Positions 1-10,656 are shown, counted from the first letter of the stretch. The stretch: DNA of 64,000 bases from Cyanodermella asteris (GCA_900618795.1 UYJD01000001.1:993279-1057278); one strand, 5' to 3'. The notes: generated by a model from the sequence alone, not told the origin. Translations and numbers: made by a program.

Positions 1-803
1 TCGTCTACATCGTCGGCCGCCGCAAAGAGAAGCTCGACGAAGTGGCCAAATCCGATCCCAACGGCCTGGTCAAGCCCATAGTCGGCGACATCACCTCCAA
101 AGACAGCCTGCAAAAGATCGCCGACCAAGTCAAGCAAGAACAGGGCTATATAAACCTACTCTTCTGCAATGCAGGCATCACTGGACCCAAGATCGCGGAC
201 TCGCTGAAGACCAGCAGCAAAGACGGGATCCCGACGGTGGCAGAGTACCAAGCTGCGGTGTTGGCGCCGGAAACGGAGGAGTTTTCGCAGACGTATCATA
301 CGAATGTGACCGCTGCGGCGTTTACGGTGGCGACCTTCCTGGAGTTGTTGGATAGCGGGAACAAGAAGGGAAATTTGCCTCAGGATTCGCAGGTGTTGAT
401 CACGAGCTCGATTGCGGGATTCTCGAGGGCGACGGCGGCGGGGCTGTCGTATAGTACGTCCAAGGCGGGAGCGACGCATCTGGTTAAGATGTTTGCTACG
501 ACGTTTGCACAGAACAAGTATCGGATCAGGGTTAATGGGCTTGCGCCTGGCTTTTATCCGTCTGAGATGACAGCCGAAACGATTTCGAAACTCAATTCTT
601 TCACTCACTCGTCTGGTCATGACGGAGCATATGCTGGCGCTCACGAAATGCCTGCGCAGCTATGCCCTGCTGAAAGGACGGGCAGCGAGCAGGACTTTGC
701 GGGTACGATTCTGTTTCTGGTGTCGCAGGCAGGCAGCTATATGAACGGGGAGGTGCTGGTGACTGACGGTGGAAGATTGTCACAACTTCCCTCGGTCTAC
801 TAG
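1..803 (+). CDS. Short-chain dehydrogenase/reductase, 5' truncated by window edge
   Basis: The frame is open from base 3 to the TAG at 801-803, so the N-terminus, including the first glycine-rich NAD(P) loop, lies outside the window. The visible part starts in the second strand of the Rossmann fold with a GRRKEKLDE motif, where an Arg usually selects NADP. It then shows the conserved CNAG motif, the catalytic Ser in ITSS, the Tyr and Lys of YSTSK, and a PGFYPSEMT segment of the C-terminal substrate loop. It ends in the usual DGG tail of classical SDRs. About 266 residues are seen, close to full family length (250-300). Substrate cannot be told. An apparent start at base 42 is a GTG inside the protein and is not the real start. 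Confidence 0.9.
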   Translation, partial: VYIVGRRKEKLDEVAKSDPNGLVKPIVGDITSKDSLQKIADQVKQEQGYINLLFCNAGITGPKIADSLKTSSKDGIPTVAEYQAAVLAPETEEFSQTYHTNVTAAAFTVATFLELLDSGNKKGNLPQDSQVLITSSIAGFSRATAAGLSYSTSKAGATHLVKMFATTFAQNKYRIRVNGLAPGFYPSEMTAETISKLNSFTHSSGHDGAYAGAHEMPAQLCPAERTGSEQDFAGTILFLVSQAGSYMNGEVLVTDGGRLSQLPSVY

Positions 804-1564
804 AAGGGATTAGTCCTAGAAGGTTACTTTACTTCTGTAGCATCGACGGCATTCTGCGGGATTCGTGTTCGAAAGAACATTTTTATTTATTTTACAAGAT
901 AATGCATCATGTAAAGTTCGGGCAGAGTCATCAGTGACATGGTATTTATGTCGGGCTGCTGAGCCTGCAACATTTCTATCCAATAATATGCACGAGGCGC
1001 GGACAAGGCAGACTCGTGTGGTCAACCAGCTTCAACCTTTATTTCCAACGCCTTACAGCCGTGTGCACTGTGATGCAAGTTTCAGCTGTCGGCACAGTCT
1101 TAGTAGGAGCTCAGCTTTCTTTCAGCCAGACTTTGGCTTGACGACAGTGGAGTAGGTAAGCCAACGTTGTCTTGCCCTCTCGGAACGTCCGCCACTCCGG
1201 TGGCTCATCGTGGCGGCAAGCTGCGGACATTCTCGTTCACAGGGCTTCGAAGGAGAGTGCCTGGTCTCGGGGTCTGTTGTTTTGTACCTGGATAAGGGTA
1301 CTCGTCAATTGATCCTTGGGTCGCCGGGTCTTCCTCTGATCCGCTGCATGGAGCGCAGTCGGAGATGATGTCCCACAGCGAATGTTTCAGCTTCCAAAAT
1401 AGCCCCGAGACCACTGGTTCCTTCAAACAGTCGCCGACACGCAGGCCCACCTGTCGGCTCAGCAAGAAGTCACAGTTCTTTCGCCACTGGCGGCGCGCTC
1501 CCAGCTCTGCCAAGCGTATAATGATTGTGGAAGTATCAGTCCTTGGATCTGGACCTTCCCAGCC
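804..1564. other. Intergenic, convergent genes
   Basis: This is the region between the 3' ends of the SDR gene and ERV41, which face each other. I see no gene, RNA gene or repeat; it should hold both 3' UTRs. Confidence 0.6.
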
Positions 1565-2833
1565 CTAGTGTTCGTCGTCACTCTTCCCGCCGTGAAGCAT
1601 ACCCTTTTCATAACCAGCTCGCCTTCTGCGCTTCGACAAAAAGTTCTCTTCCGCCCAGCCCCAAAGCTGATATATCCATCCTCCACCAACCATAATTCCA
1701 CTGACGACGTTAACGATTCTCAACATCAAAGCGAGGAATGAGCTTCTCGTATTGGTGATTGTCAACAAAATCGGCTCAATGTCAAATTTGAAGAAGATCC
1801 CAGGGACACCTCCTCCGGGCATGCCATTGTTCTCCTGGACGACATTCTGCTGCGAAGTCACAGCGTACTGGTTTGTGATGATAGTGCTTCCCCGATAGAA
1901 CTTGCGCAATGTTTCTTGGGCCTTCGGGTCGGAGTGAACTGGAGGTAGCTTCGGGTTGCGGTCTTTGGTGAATACAGTCGGCACGACCGACATGTAGTAT
2001 TGGAAGCGAGCAAAATGTTCGTCCGAAGACGCAGCTGTGGCATCGAGGGGGTTGAGAATGGACGGGTATAGAGGTCCAAAGGACAATTCGTTGATGATGT
2101 GAGAGAAGTTGAATGCTTGATGGTCCAGGTGCCCGGCTCCCCCTATATCCATGTATCCGTGACCTCTGGCAGTAATGTGGAAATCACCTTGCACTCGGTT
2201 GATCTCAAGACTTCCGAACAATCGACAAGCATCTAATGGTGTGTTGCGAGGCAGCCTTGGTGATTTAGGAAACTTCTTGCCTCCACTCCTGGCCTCTTTC
2301 AGCGCATGAGATACATGCCTATCCTCTTCAAGCTGTTCCTGCCGCACACCCTTGTCTCTGTTCACTTGTTGCTTCTTCATGCGTTGCGGATCCGTCCAAA
2401 CGTCCCAATTGGTCTGATCCTTTGTCAACTTTTTACCAGCAAGAATCCGATCTCCGGCCGCATCCTGAATGTTGATGTGTAGATCGTCACAACGCATATG
2501 CACCACGGTATCGAGGTTGATCTGCATCTGATGAGCTACGCCCTTCTCGACGGAAAACGTCTGCGCTTCCTCGCCCGTCCACCAATTGCCGAACTCGGAA
2601 AAGACGAGGAGGGCGCTGAGCACAGCAAGCATCACGGTGGCATAGCCGCCGCCTGCGCTGCGCTGGGTATAGGAAGCTTTGGTTTTGGCTATAAGAGCAG
2701 TCAGTGTGACGCTTACAATTATAAAGCTCCAGGACGTACGGAAAGCATCAAATGTCTTCAGGGTAGAAATGCCACCCTTGGGCGCAAAGGCATCCTCGTC
2801 GAGTCCATTCTGTGAGAAGCCGTTCATCGCCAT
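1565..2833 (-). CDS. ERV41: ER-Golgi vesicle protein Erv41 (ERGIC2 family)
   Basis: Cargo-receptor subunit of COPII/COPI vesicles that cycles between ER and Golgi with Erv46. Two exons: 2833-2740 and 2688-1565, giving 405 residues. The 51-base intron 2689-2739 begins gtacgt, contains ctgac and ends atag. Removing it joins FDAF to PKTKASYTQRSAGGG, the normal N-terminal cytosolic stretch. Because it is a multiple of three without a stop, the unspliced frame also reads through as a 422-residue form. An N-terminal membrane segment, a large lumenal domain with CDDLHINIQDAAGDRI and GDFHITARGHGY, and a second membrane segment near the C-terminus (VNVVSGIMVGGGW) match the family. The tail is basic then acidic (KRRRR, ending DDEH). 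Transcribed towards the SDR gene. Confidence 0.92.
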   Translation of the reverse strand: MAMNGFSQNGLDEDAFAPKGGISTLKTFDAFRTSWSFIIVSVTLTALIAKTKASYTQRSAGGGYATVMLAVLSALLVFSEFGNWWTGEEAQTFSVEKGVAHQMQINLDTVVHMRCDDLHINIQDAAGDRILAGKKLTKDQTNWDVWTDPQRMKKQQVNRDKGVRQEQLEEDRHVSHALKEARSGGKKFPKSPRLPRNTPLDACRLFGSLEINRVQGDFHITARGHGYMDIGGAGHLDHQAFNFSHIINELSFGPLYPSILNPLDATAASSDEHFARFQYYMSVVPTVFTKDRNPKLPPVHSDPKAQETLRKFYRGSTIITNQYAVTSQQNVVQENNGMPGGGVPGIFFKFDIEPILLTITNTRSSFLALMLRIVNVVSGIMVGGGWIYQLWGWAEENFLSKRRRRAGYEKGMLHGGKSDDEH

Positions 2834-4206
2834 TGTGGTGAACGAGGGGCGGGCAAAGCAAGGTTAGAGCATGATATACAATGCACTTGACGACAGAAAG
2901 TGCAGGTCGAAGGAGAGTCGCGTGGTGCGGGCGGTTGGAAAGTGAGTGGTGTTCTGCAGCGGCGTTCTCACAATGGTGTCCTCAAGAGTCGAGATGCGCG
3001 AGCTCCGAAATAAGCTTCCGCACGAATCATCGGGGCGGAAAAGGTTGCGAGCCGACACTTGCATACGTAGCCTTCGTGCTAGGTACTCTTCGAGCCCAAG
3101 GCGCGCCGATGGAAGTGTTCACAGAGAGACTTGATCATCAACCAATCTACCGAGGCCCGTGAATACTATTCAACGTACCTAGAAGGCTAGCGCTATGAGT
3201 AGCTGAAGGTATAGCTCTACAACTACTTACTCACGTACCTTTAGAGAGACTCACAGAAGTAGCATGGGAAGGAGGTTGGCAAGTACGTGCGCAACGACAT
3301 CTGTCAGTCCTCTCTTAGCTTATGAAGCGAGGTCTTGAAGGTTCAAACTCGTTGTAAAGCGCTTAAGTATCGTCCCAGACCAAAAGACCAAGCTGTTCCT
3401 GCGAATGTCCACTCCGTGTCAATTCCTTGTTGTACATGACGACACAGGGTCACGAGAAATTTAAGAATCCACTCGTATCGGACTGCGCATATTCTCGAAT
3501 GGATGACAGGCAGGGAGACGCGAAGCCTCACTTTGGACCAGCAGGTGATACCAATGTTGATAACACTGGAGCTTTACAGTTACTGAGCGGCCGAGCCATT
3601 GAGGAGATATTCATTGTTTGTCTTGTTCCCTTGCAAGTAACCACGGAACCTTGGGTGCTACTAAGATCAGGTTACTGCTACCTTGCATGTTGTTCGACTG
3701 GCGAGCATGGAGACAAAACTCGCAGGACGTTGCAAACCACGCTCACGTTGGCGCAATTCTAATTCTGCTCAGCACTGTGGAATGTTGCGTTGGTGCTTTG
3801 AAAACGGGCCACCACACTCTTGCTTGCGTTCAAGCTTGTAGAATTGATATACAAATACTGTCCCTTTCGTTGTTAGTCTGCTGTGCTCCATCTGGCTACA
3901 TGCTCGCCGCTACACCAGCTTCTTACACTAGTTCGGTACGCCTCGTCTATCTTTCATCGCCTGCCTTTCAGAGATATAGATGATCGGCTGAGACTGTGTC
4001 CGCCTGGTTGAAAATTGAGCGAAGAGGCATCCCATAGCCGTCCGAGTAGTTGATGGTTCCAGCGGTCCCTAGCACAACCTCCACACTCTACGTCGCATCG
4101 CGTGAAGCTGATCAGAGTAACAGAGGAGTGTGGAAAGCTTCCACAACTGCGGAGGCTACTCCCTGAGACCCTCACTGTTACTCGTTCCATACCATCTTTG
4201 TCGAGA
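2834..4206. other. Intergenic, no gene recognised
   Basis: It contains the ERV41 promoter at its left end. Several frames longer than 60 codons overlap on both strands, but none has recognisable motifs, splice structure or a consistent start. Short TAC/GTA-rich runs near 3165-3250 are noted without interpretation. Confidence 0.5.
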
Positions 4207-4767
4207 ATGGATCAGCCTTCCGACGCTTTCACAACTGGTGGACCATTCAATTTCAAGGATCTACCGACTGAGCTGAAATTCGTGGTATTCGAGCACGCTC
4301 ATAAAGCCCAGTGCAACGAGAGGGGCTGCGCTTTAGTGAAGATTGCCCGCGTCAGCAGATCAGTTCGAGAACTTGTCAAGACATACGTAGCAAGCAAAAC
4401 GAGAAGGTTTGCGATGACCAACGAAGCTCAGGCACCGGATGTCGAGACTCGGCGATTCCGCGACGGGGAGCTTCTGCCACAGTCATTGTGTCCGCATCCG
4501 GGAAGGCAATATCTCATGGCGATCAAGTCACTCGAGCTCTATCACGGCCGGCTTGTCGCTGGACTGAACACTTCTGTGAGACTGGTGACTTTCGCCAGAT
4601 TGGTAACCTGTGCGGAAGCGTATAGTCAAGCATGGATCATGTTCAGGGCACAGGAAAGTACAGCTAGTAGGTGGACAGCTTGGCTTCGACAACATGCAAA
4701 GATCATGCATCGGCTGAGACGAGTATGTGTCCACATTAATGCGACCGAAAGAGGTACTTGGGTGTAA
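4207..4767 (+). CDS. Hypothetical protein with F-box-like N-terminus
   Basis: A 186-residue single-exon frame. The start was taken at ATG 4207 (MDQPSDAFTTGG); the frame is open further upstream, but that part looks non-coding. Residues 14-30 (FNFKDLPTELKFVVFEHA) resemble the first helix of an F-box, which in other proteins binds Skp1 of an SCF ubiquitin ligase. The rest is rich in Arg and Ala and forms probable helices, with no leucine-rich or WD repeats. Many fungal genomes carry short lone F-box-like proteins of this kind. It stands alone in a gene-poor stretch, so it could also be a relic or a chance frame. Role unknown. Confidence 0.4.
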   Translation: MDQPSDAFTTGGPFNFKDLPTELKFVVFEHAHKAQCNERGCALVKIARVSRSVRELVKTYVASKTRRFAMTNEAQAPDVETRRFRDGELLPQSLCPHPGRQYLMAIKSLELYHGRLVAGLNTSVRLVTFARLVTCAEAYSQAWIMFRAQESTASRWTAWLRQHAKIMHRLRRVCVHINATERGTWV

Positions 4768-6736
4768 CGCATGCCTGAATTCGCATACCGAAGTAGATGG
4801 CAGAGCCTCAAAAGCGGCGCACTAGCCAGGTTGTTATCACATTTGGTGGCAGGAGTTAAGAGAAGTCTTTCATATCGTGAAAGGAAGGCAACGCTTCCCA
4901 GATGGTGCAGATGACTGGGAATTGGGCCACTTGTACATAGCCGATGTGGAAAGGTTCTTTCAATCATTTTCCTCCCGACTTACCAGGAAGACATTCCCCT
5001 GCATATAACTTCCGTAAATGACGGCACCGAGTGCTCGTTAGACAAGGCGGGCATACAGGCACCCGGGGGCACGTGCTCATCTGACTGCCTTGGATTGAGA
5101 ATGCTATTTCTGTGAATATTTCTACTAATCTGCAAGCAAAAGGCAGACAAACTATGTAGATATAGGTAATTACAGTCTTCGGGGATTCTCTCGCGCATTC
5201 ATCAGTGATCCTGCCCGGCCTGCTCGAGTAGGCAATGCAGATGACAAAGTGTCCAGGCAAAGAGTTTATCAGCCCACCTTGCGCGTTAGCGGACTGTGGT
5301 CCTAGCATAGTGCGAGCCATATGCATCCTGCCATCCACCAGCCCAAGTCGACCACCTTCAAGACCCACTCTCTGAAGCTGGCTGCTGCATTCGCGCCTAA
5401 AATAGGGGGAAGCGGCCACAAAGCTGGGCAACTATTGAATCTCTTCGCCAGCTCATATCGATGCGCAAGAAAATTGATTGCCACAAGGTTGTAGCACAAA
5501 TTGATAGCAGCGTGTCGGAATGAACGACAACGTCTTGCTCGCTAATCACAGCGATATCGTACCGGCCCCTGGTGCACACTCAGCAATGCAGGCATCGCGC
5601 GGTTCGCAATGGCCAAGGATCGATCAAAGGCACAGCAAAGCTATGCGTTCACGCCTCTGCCCCGCGAACTGGGAGAAAGCGTCGCAAAATGTCGTAAACG
5701 TCGCTCGATTATCAAGGTTTGCGATCAGCGAACGGAGGCGGACCGTGCTTTTGGCCGATGACCACGAGGTTGATGTAACGCGAACACCTGCTTCGACGAA
5801 ACACTGTTCGCCGAGACACCGACAAGAGAGGGATGACTGACGACCAGACAAAGCCGTGCCGTCAGACCTTACCACCTGAGCTTCACCCTGCAATCTGCAC
5901 GGCCGTCGACCCCAGCCTGGACAGCTCCAAGTGACAAAACATTCGGTGCGAGAATTGTTGATGTACCTGGAATTCTGGATTGTCGCCGTCGCCCCACCGG
6001 GAGGCCGTCTCCTTCAAAAGGGCAAAGTGTCTTAAGCGCCAATGTTCGGTCGGCGACAGGCTGTCTTGACCGTGAGTCGCTCTCAGCCACGCAAATCATC
6101 CAGGAGACGCCGTAGCAGGGGTCGCCCTGCCACAAGTGCATCGATAAGGCCGTCGCAATCGAATCGACCGGCATGTCCTGGAGCACAAGCTGCAAATCAG
6201 AACGGCAGACTAACTCTATTTAGGGGGCTGACCTTCGAGATGCCGACTGACTTTTTCCCACCGAAGGCGGCGTCGCGTTTCATATTTGACACCACCACTG
6301 GAGCAGCCATGTTTCTTACGGCCTTCATCGGTAGCTCGCTGTCACCTGCAGCGGAATATGCACGCATGTAGCCGTGGCCTCTCGGTTCGTGGCCGTTTTG
6401 CCGTCGACTAAAGTTTGCCCAAGCCGTAGCCGCGGCCAATCTGATCTGACTCCTGGCGTGTATATCCACAATCCCACTCCCTCTGTGTAAGATCGTCTCT
6501 CTTCCCTTTTCTTCACCTCTCAAGTTTGATACTGCGAGCGGTTCTCTGCTGTAGCGGGCGTCGCCATTCTCCGTGTGTCCTCATTACACTCCTTGTTCGT
6601 GAGTTCTGGAACTCAGTCCATTCATTCACTCCTTACTGCCAGTCATTCTTTCAGTTCGACTACACGAGACTCGTCTTAGCTAGAAGGAAACCACCCGCCA
6701 CTGCCATTTCGAGCTTCTCAGTTCTATCCCGCAATC
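4768..6736. other. Intergenic with promoter of the DUF1996 gene
   Basis: No convincing coding frame on either strand. The last 300 bases (about 6430-6736) are pyrimidine-rich on the + strand and run into the ATG of the DUF1996 protein, as expected for a fungal promoter and 5' UTR. Confidence 0.5.
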
Positions 6737-8779
6737 ATGTTTGGCAAGCAAGCCTCAGCCAGCGCTGCCGCGCTCCTTACTCTCTTCTCGTCCCAGGCTG
6801 ATGCGTACTGGCGAATGAGCTGCCCCGGCACCCTCTTCACCGGCCGTGTCGACCCCATCATCAACCCTGGTGAGGTGTCCAGCCATGTTCACATCGTTCT
6901 GGGAGGCAATGGATTTGCCCCGACCATGGACTACGCTTCCACTCAGAAGTCAACTTGCACTACCTGCACGATTAAGGGTGACTTGAGCAACTACTGGGTC
7001 CCCGCGCTCTACTACCATGGCAAGAACGGCAGCCTGACCAGTGTCCCTCTTGCCGGTGGCCAGGGAGGCACAGTCTACTACCAGCAGCGTGCCACCTACA
7101 AAGGCAACACGACCATCACTGCCTTCCCGAAAGACTTCCGCATGATTGCTGGCAGCCCTTTCAACCGCGTCGTCAACGAGACCGACACGACCCAGCAGGC
7201 CATCAGCTTTGCCTGCCTTGACTACTCCGGTAACACCCATTTCCCGGAAGGCGAGCTCCTTCCTACTGTCAACTGCCCGGATGGCGTTCGTGCCCAGATC
7301 TACTTCCCGCAGTGCTGGGATGGCAAGAACCTCGACATGCCTGACCACAAGTCGCACATGGCGTACCCGAGCAACTACAACAGCGGTGAATGCCCCGACA
7401 GCCATCCCGTTCCTACCATGGGACTCTTCTACGAGTTCCTTTTCGCTACCGGCGACTTCGAGTTCTGGACTCCTGATGGTGCTAAGCAGCCCTTCGTGTT
7501 CGCCATGGGTGACGCCACTGGTAGAGGTTTCCACGGTGATTTCGTCAATGGATGGGATGTCGACATCCTGCAGAACGGCATCAACAAGAAGACAAGCCTG
7601 GATGCAGGCTGTGCTGGCGATGTTCTTTGCGACGGCATCTTCGAATACCCCGAATCCTTCGGTACCAGCTGCTCTCTCCCTCCTCTCATCGACGAACAGA
7701 TCAACGGCGTTCTCGACAAGCTGCCCGGCTGCAACCCGATCACCGACAACGCCATGGACGCCCAGTCAGCCGATTGCGGTGCTCCCAAGACGCTCGCTGT
7801 CCAGACTCAAAAGGTATACACCGACGTGACTAGCCAGGGCTGGAGGTATCTTGGCTGCGGCAACGACACCTACGGTGCCAATGCTTTGTCCGAGAAGGTC
7901 GCTGACAGCAACACCATGACCGTAGCTAGCTGTGTCAAGGCCTGCGGCGATGCCAGTTACAAGTACGCTGGTCTAGAGTACAAGTCTCAGTGCTTCTGCG
8001 GCAACGACCTCCCTCAATCTGCCACTCCCCCACAAGACACTGTTGGCGACTGCCACATGCCTTGCTCCGGTGACTCTAGCGAGACCTGCGGTGATGCCAA
8101 CCGTCTTTCTCTCTACCAGAGCTGCTCAGGTGGCGACTGCACAAACGCCTTTGTCGGCTTCATTGGCGAGGTTGGCTCTCTGGGTAACAACACTGGCTCC
8201 ACGAGCGGCTCGACTGGCAGCTCAGGCTCTGGCTCGTCCAGTGCTGGCAGCTCTATTCCATCCAGCATGCCATCGAGCACATCTGCTGCCGCCCCAACCT
8301 CATCCTCTAAAGCTAGCTCGCCCTCCTCGGTTTCCGTCAAGGGTGAATTTGCTCCCACTGCTGCCGTGTCCTCTGCTGCTCCACCAGCCAACTCCACCGA
8401 CACACCGTCGTCATCGTCCAGCAACTCCAGCCTTCCCTCGGGATGGACATTTGCCGGCTGCTACTCCGACTCCCTCAGCAGCCGCGCCCTGAACGGCATC
8501 ACCTTCGCCTACTGGAACGAGAAGGTTACGACTTCGGGCTGCGCCACTTACTGCGGGTCCAAGGGCTACAGCATGGCGGGTACCGAGTTTGGAACTCAGT
8601 GCTTCTGTGGCAACGACTTGAACGGAAGCACCAAGGGCGCCGACTCGGACTGCGACATGAAGTGCGAGGGTGACGAGAGCCAGACTTGCGGAGGCAAGCT
8701 CAAGTTGAGCGTGGTCAGCACGAAGATGATGAGCCGCAGGGCCAGGCATGTGGCTAGACACAGGAACGGCATGCACTGA
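6737..8779 (+). CDS. Secreted DUF1996 protein with two WSC domains
   Basis: A 680-residue single-exon protein. Residues 1-23 are a signal peptide ending near SQADAYW. Residues about 30-300 are a DUF1996 domain, with the signature DPIINPGEVSSHVHIVLGG and several cysteine pairs. A WSC domain follows at about 368-455 (GWRYLGC to SLYQ), then a Ser/Thr-rich, probably O-glycosylated linker (about 478-565). A second WSC domain spans about 568-655 (GWTFAGCYSD, ending in the ETCGG-type cysteines). WSC domains bind carbohydrate in other proteins, so the protein probably acts at the cell wall or on external polysaccharide; its enzymatic role, if any, is unknown. The C-terminus is basic (MMSRRARHVARHR) with no clear GPI or membrane segment. 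Confidence 0.9.
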   Translation: MFGKQASASAAALLTLFSSQADAYWRMSCPGTLFTGRVDPIINPGEVSSHVHIVLGGNGFAPTMDYASTQKSTCTTCTIKGDLSNYWVPALYYHGKNGSLTSVPLAGGQGGTVYYQQRATYKGNTTITAFPKDFRMIAGSPFNRVVNETDTTQQAISFACLDYSGNTHFPEGELLPTVNCPDGVRAQIYFPQCWDGKNLDMPDHKSHMAYPSNYNSGECPDSHPVPTMGLFYEFLFATGDFEFWTPDGAKQPFVFAMGDATGRGFHGDFVNGWDVDILQNGINKKTSLDAGCAGDVLCDGIFEYPESFGTSCSLPPLIDEQINGVLDKLPGCNPITDNAMDAQSADCGAPKTLAVQTQKVYTDVTSQGWRYLGCGNDTYGANALSEKVADSNTMTVASCVKACGDASYKYAGLEYKSQCFCGNDLPQSATPPQDTVGDCHMPCSGDSSETCGDANRLSLYQSCSGGDCTNAFVGFIGEVGSLGNNTGSTSGSTGSSGSGSSSAGSSIPSSMPSSTSAAAPTSSSKASSPSSVSVKGEFAPTAAVSSAAPPANSTDTPSSSSSNSSLPSGWTFAGCYSDSLSSRALNGITFAYWNEKVTTSGCATYCGSKGYSMAGTEFGTQCFCGNDLNGSTKGADSDCDMKCEGDESQTCGGKLKLSVVSTKMMSRRARHVARHRNGMH

Positions 8780-9411
8780 GGCGTCGAGCAAAACGTCATT
8801 GTTGGTGTGTTGGTTGGTGAGCTTTGAAAGCGCAAAATGGTTTCTCTTCTGATGGTCATACTCTTTGGTAGCAATTACATTCACGGTCACACGATATGGA
8901 GCTGTGGTCTTTCTTACATGTGTCATGACTTACGTGTTCGTTATTGGCCCTCTCTGATCCTTTGATCGTGTGGTATTGTCGTCCTGCTATTGGAGTGCGC
9001 TGCTCCCGGCCAACTCGGGCAATGTAAACACGCACAATCAAAACACCATCACGACGTCTTCACAGTGCCTTTACCACGGTGTGAGTGCACTGATCAAGCT
9101 TTTAACTCACAGCAGTTGTCATTTTACGTTGTCGGTACACTTGGGTTTCAAATGTTTTTGTATTTGATAATTTCCTAATATACAAAAAAACCCAGTCCAA
9201 TCCAATCCAACACGAGACAAAAGAAAAAACCACCTGCCTTCACCAAAAAAACCCCATTCGCAGTTCTTTACGCCTGCAATGGGGAAAAAATCTACCTCGC
9301 AAATATCAATCTGACCATTTCCTCTCTCCAAAAAAAAAAACCAGGCGTCCAAAACCCTCCAAAAAACCTCCAAAAATAAAAAAGACTCCGTGCTCCAAAC
9401 TCCAAGCAAAG
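8780..9411. other. Intergenic, convergent genes, A-rich
   Basis: It holds the 3' ends of the DUF1996 gene and of the minus-strand low-complexity gene. From 9180 to 9400 the + strand is rich in A runs and CCAAT-like steps (so T-rich on the minus strand, as in a 3' UTR). No gene seen. Confidence 0.6.
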
Positions 9412-10497
9412 TTACGACGCGCCCGGCACGGGCAGCGGCGTCAGCGCCAGCGTCTCCTGCGGCCGATGCAGGTTCAGCTGCGGGTACGAGGCGATCAAGT
9501 CGGCGGCGAACGCCAGGCCGGACAGGTCCTGCGGCGCCGGCTTCCCCTTCCGGAACTCCTCCAGATCGTGGAAGGCGGCGATCCGGAGGCCGGCGGCCCG
9601 TGGGGGCCTGTTCCCCGCCGAGCGCTTGCGCTTCTTGGTGTTGGAGGAGGAGGAGGAGGCGGCGGCGGTGGTGGTGGTGGTGGCGGTGGCACCTGCCGAC
9701 GAGGTTGGTGGTGGGCCGCCCGGGATGAAGCCGGCAGGCGCGGCTTGCTGGTGCTGCTGGTGCTGCTGCGGCTGCTGGTCGACGCCGAAGACGACGTCGA
9801 GATCGATGGGCTGGCCAGCCGAACCCCAGATCTGCATGGGGTCGGGGCCGGGAAGGGGAGAAAGGCCGAGGGCGGCGCGGGCACCGGCGCCGTCTAATTC
9901 CCAGAACGGCAGGTAGGGGTCAGCAGGCGCGACTTGCTGCTGCTGCTGTTGGTGGTGGTGGTGGGTGGTGGTGGGAGCGGGAGCCCACGGGTCGAAGGCG
10001 GCAGGCGCGGCCGCAAAGGTGAGCAGCGCCGGGTCGGTGTCGAAGATGTCGACGCCGAAGTTGTCGACGGCCTGGGCAGGCGCGGCTTCAGGCTCGGGGA
10101 AGGGGAAGGGGAAGGGGAAAGGTGCCTGGACGGCATCGAGGACGGCGTGGTCGTCGATGGCCGGGGCAGGAGCGAGCTCAGGCTCAGGCTCGGGGGCGGC
10201 TGCCTCCTCCTCGTGGAAGAGGTCGTAAAATTCGTCCTGCTGGGCAGGGGTGACGGCCTCGTCGGGGAATTGGGCTTCGAGGGCGGCGCGGAGGTCGACC
10301 GCAAGGTCGTCGTCGTCGTCGTCAAGGTCGTCGACCTGGGCAGGAGCAGGCCACCCAAGCCTGGCGGCTTCCGCGTCCAAGTCGAACATGTCGACGTCCT
10401 GCGCAGGGGCAGGGGCGGGGGCAGGGGCGGGAGCAGGCCTCTGAAGGCCGGCGGCTGCTCCGTCGAAGTCGAACAGGTTGTCGAAAATGTCAGACAT
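9412..10497 (-). CDS. Low-complexity acidic nuclear protein, transactivator-like
   Basis: A 361-residue single-exon frame starting MSDIFDNLFDFDG. Its features are: repeated acidic-hydrophobic patches (DIFDNLFDFD, DMFDLDAE, DEFYDLFHEEE, DIFDTDPALL); Pro-Ala and Pro-Phe runs; His/Gln runs around residues 180-192 and 240-258; a Thr/Ser run; a bipartite basic nuclear signal (KKRKR then RPPRAA) near residue 290; and a C-terminal part that looks foldable (HDLEEFRKGKPAP, FAADLIASYPQL). Mixed acidic and aromatic patches plus Gln runs are typical of transcription activation regions, so a nuclear regulatory role is inferred. There is no DNA-binding domain. Codon use is strongly GC-biased, and frames on both strands are open because of the repeats. 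The minus frame is preferred because it has a real ATG, a C-terminal domain and a CT-rich leader. Confidence 0.55.
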   Translation of the reverse strand: MSDIFDNLFDFDGAAAGLQRPAPAPAPAPAPAQDVDMFDLDAEAARLGWPAPAQVDDLDDDDDDLAVDLRAALEAQFPDEAVTPAQQDEFYDLFHEEEAAAPEPEPELAPAPAIDDHAVLDAVQAPFPFPFPFPEPEAAPAQAVDNFGVDIFDTDPALLTFAAAPAAFDPWAPAPTTTHHHHQQQQQQVAPADPYLPFWELDGAGARAALGLSPLPGPDPMQIWGSAGQPIDLDVVFGVDQQPQQHQQHQQAAPAGFIPGGPPPTSSAGATATTTTTAAASSSSSNTKKRKRSAGNRPPRAAGLRIAAFHDLEEFRKGKPAPQDLSGLAFAADLIASYPQLNLHRPQETLALTPLPVPGAS

Positions 10498-10530
10498 TGT
10501 GTTGATGGGTACTTATTCAAGTACTTGTCT

Positions 10531-10545
10531 GTGTGTGTGTGTGTG
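10531..10545. repeat. (GT)n microsatellite in leader
   Basis: Fifteen bases of alternating GT lie just upstream of the low-complexity gene's ATG (CA on its coding strand). Confidence 0.9.
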
Positions 10546-10577
10546 GTTGCGGCGTCTGGCGGCGTTCTGAGAGTAAC

Positions 10578-10619
10578 AGAGCTTGTCTGTGAGTGCAAAG
10601 AGCTTGTCTGTAAGTGCAA
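10578..10619. repeat. 21-bp direct duplication
   Basis: Two adjacent 21-base copies (10578-10598 and 10599-10619) beginning agagcttgtctgt differ at one base. They lie in the presumed 5' leader or promoter of the low-complexity gene. Confidence 0.85.
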
Positions 10620-10656
10620 AAGTGGGCTTCGAGCGAGTCTTGAGAATGTGTGCAAA

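Noticed and set aside
156-644. 162-codon Arg-rich frame on the minus strand inside the SDR gene
   Set aside because: It is antisense to a protein with clear catalytic motifs; Arg-rich composition is typical of a shadow frame.
9390-9916. Plus-strand frames with long Gly and Arg runs opposite the low-complexity gene
   Set aside because: They mirror the Gln, Ala and Pro runs of the minus gene and have no independent start context or domain.
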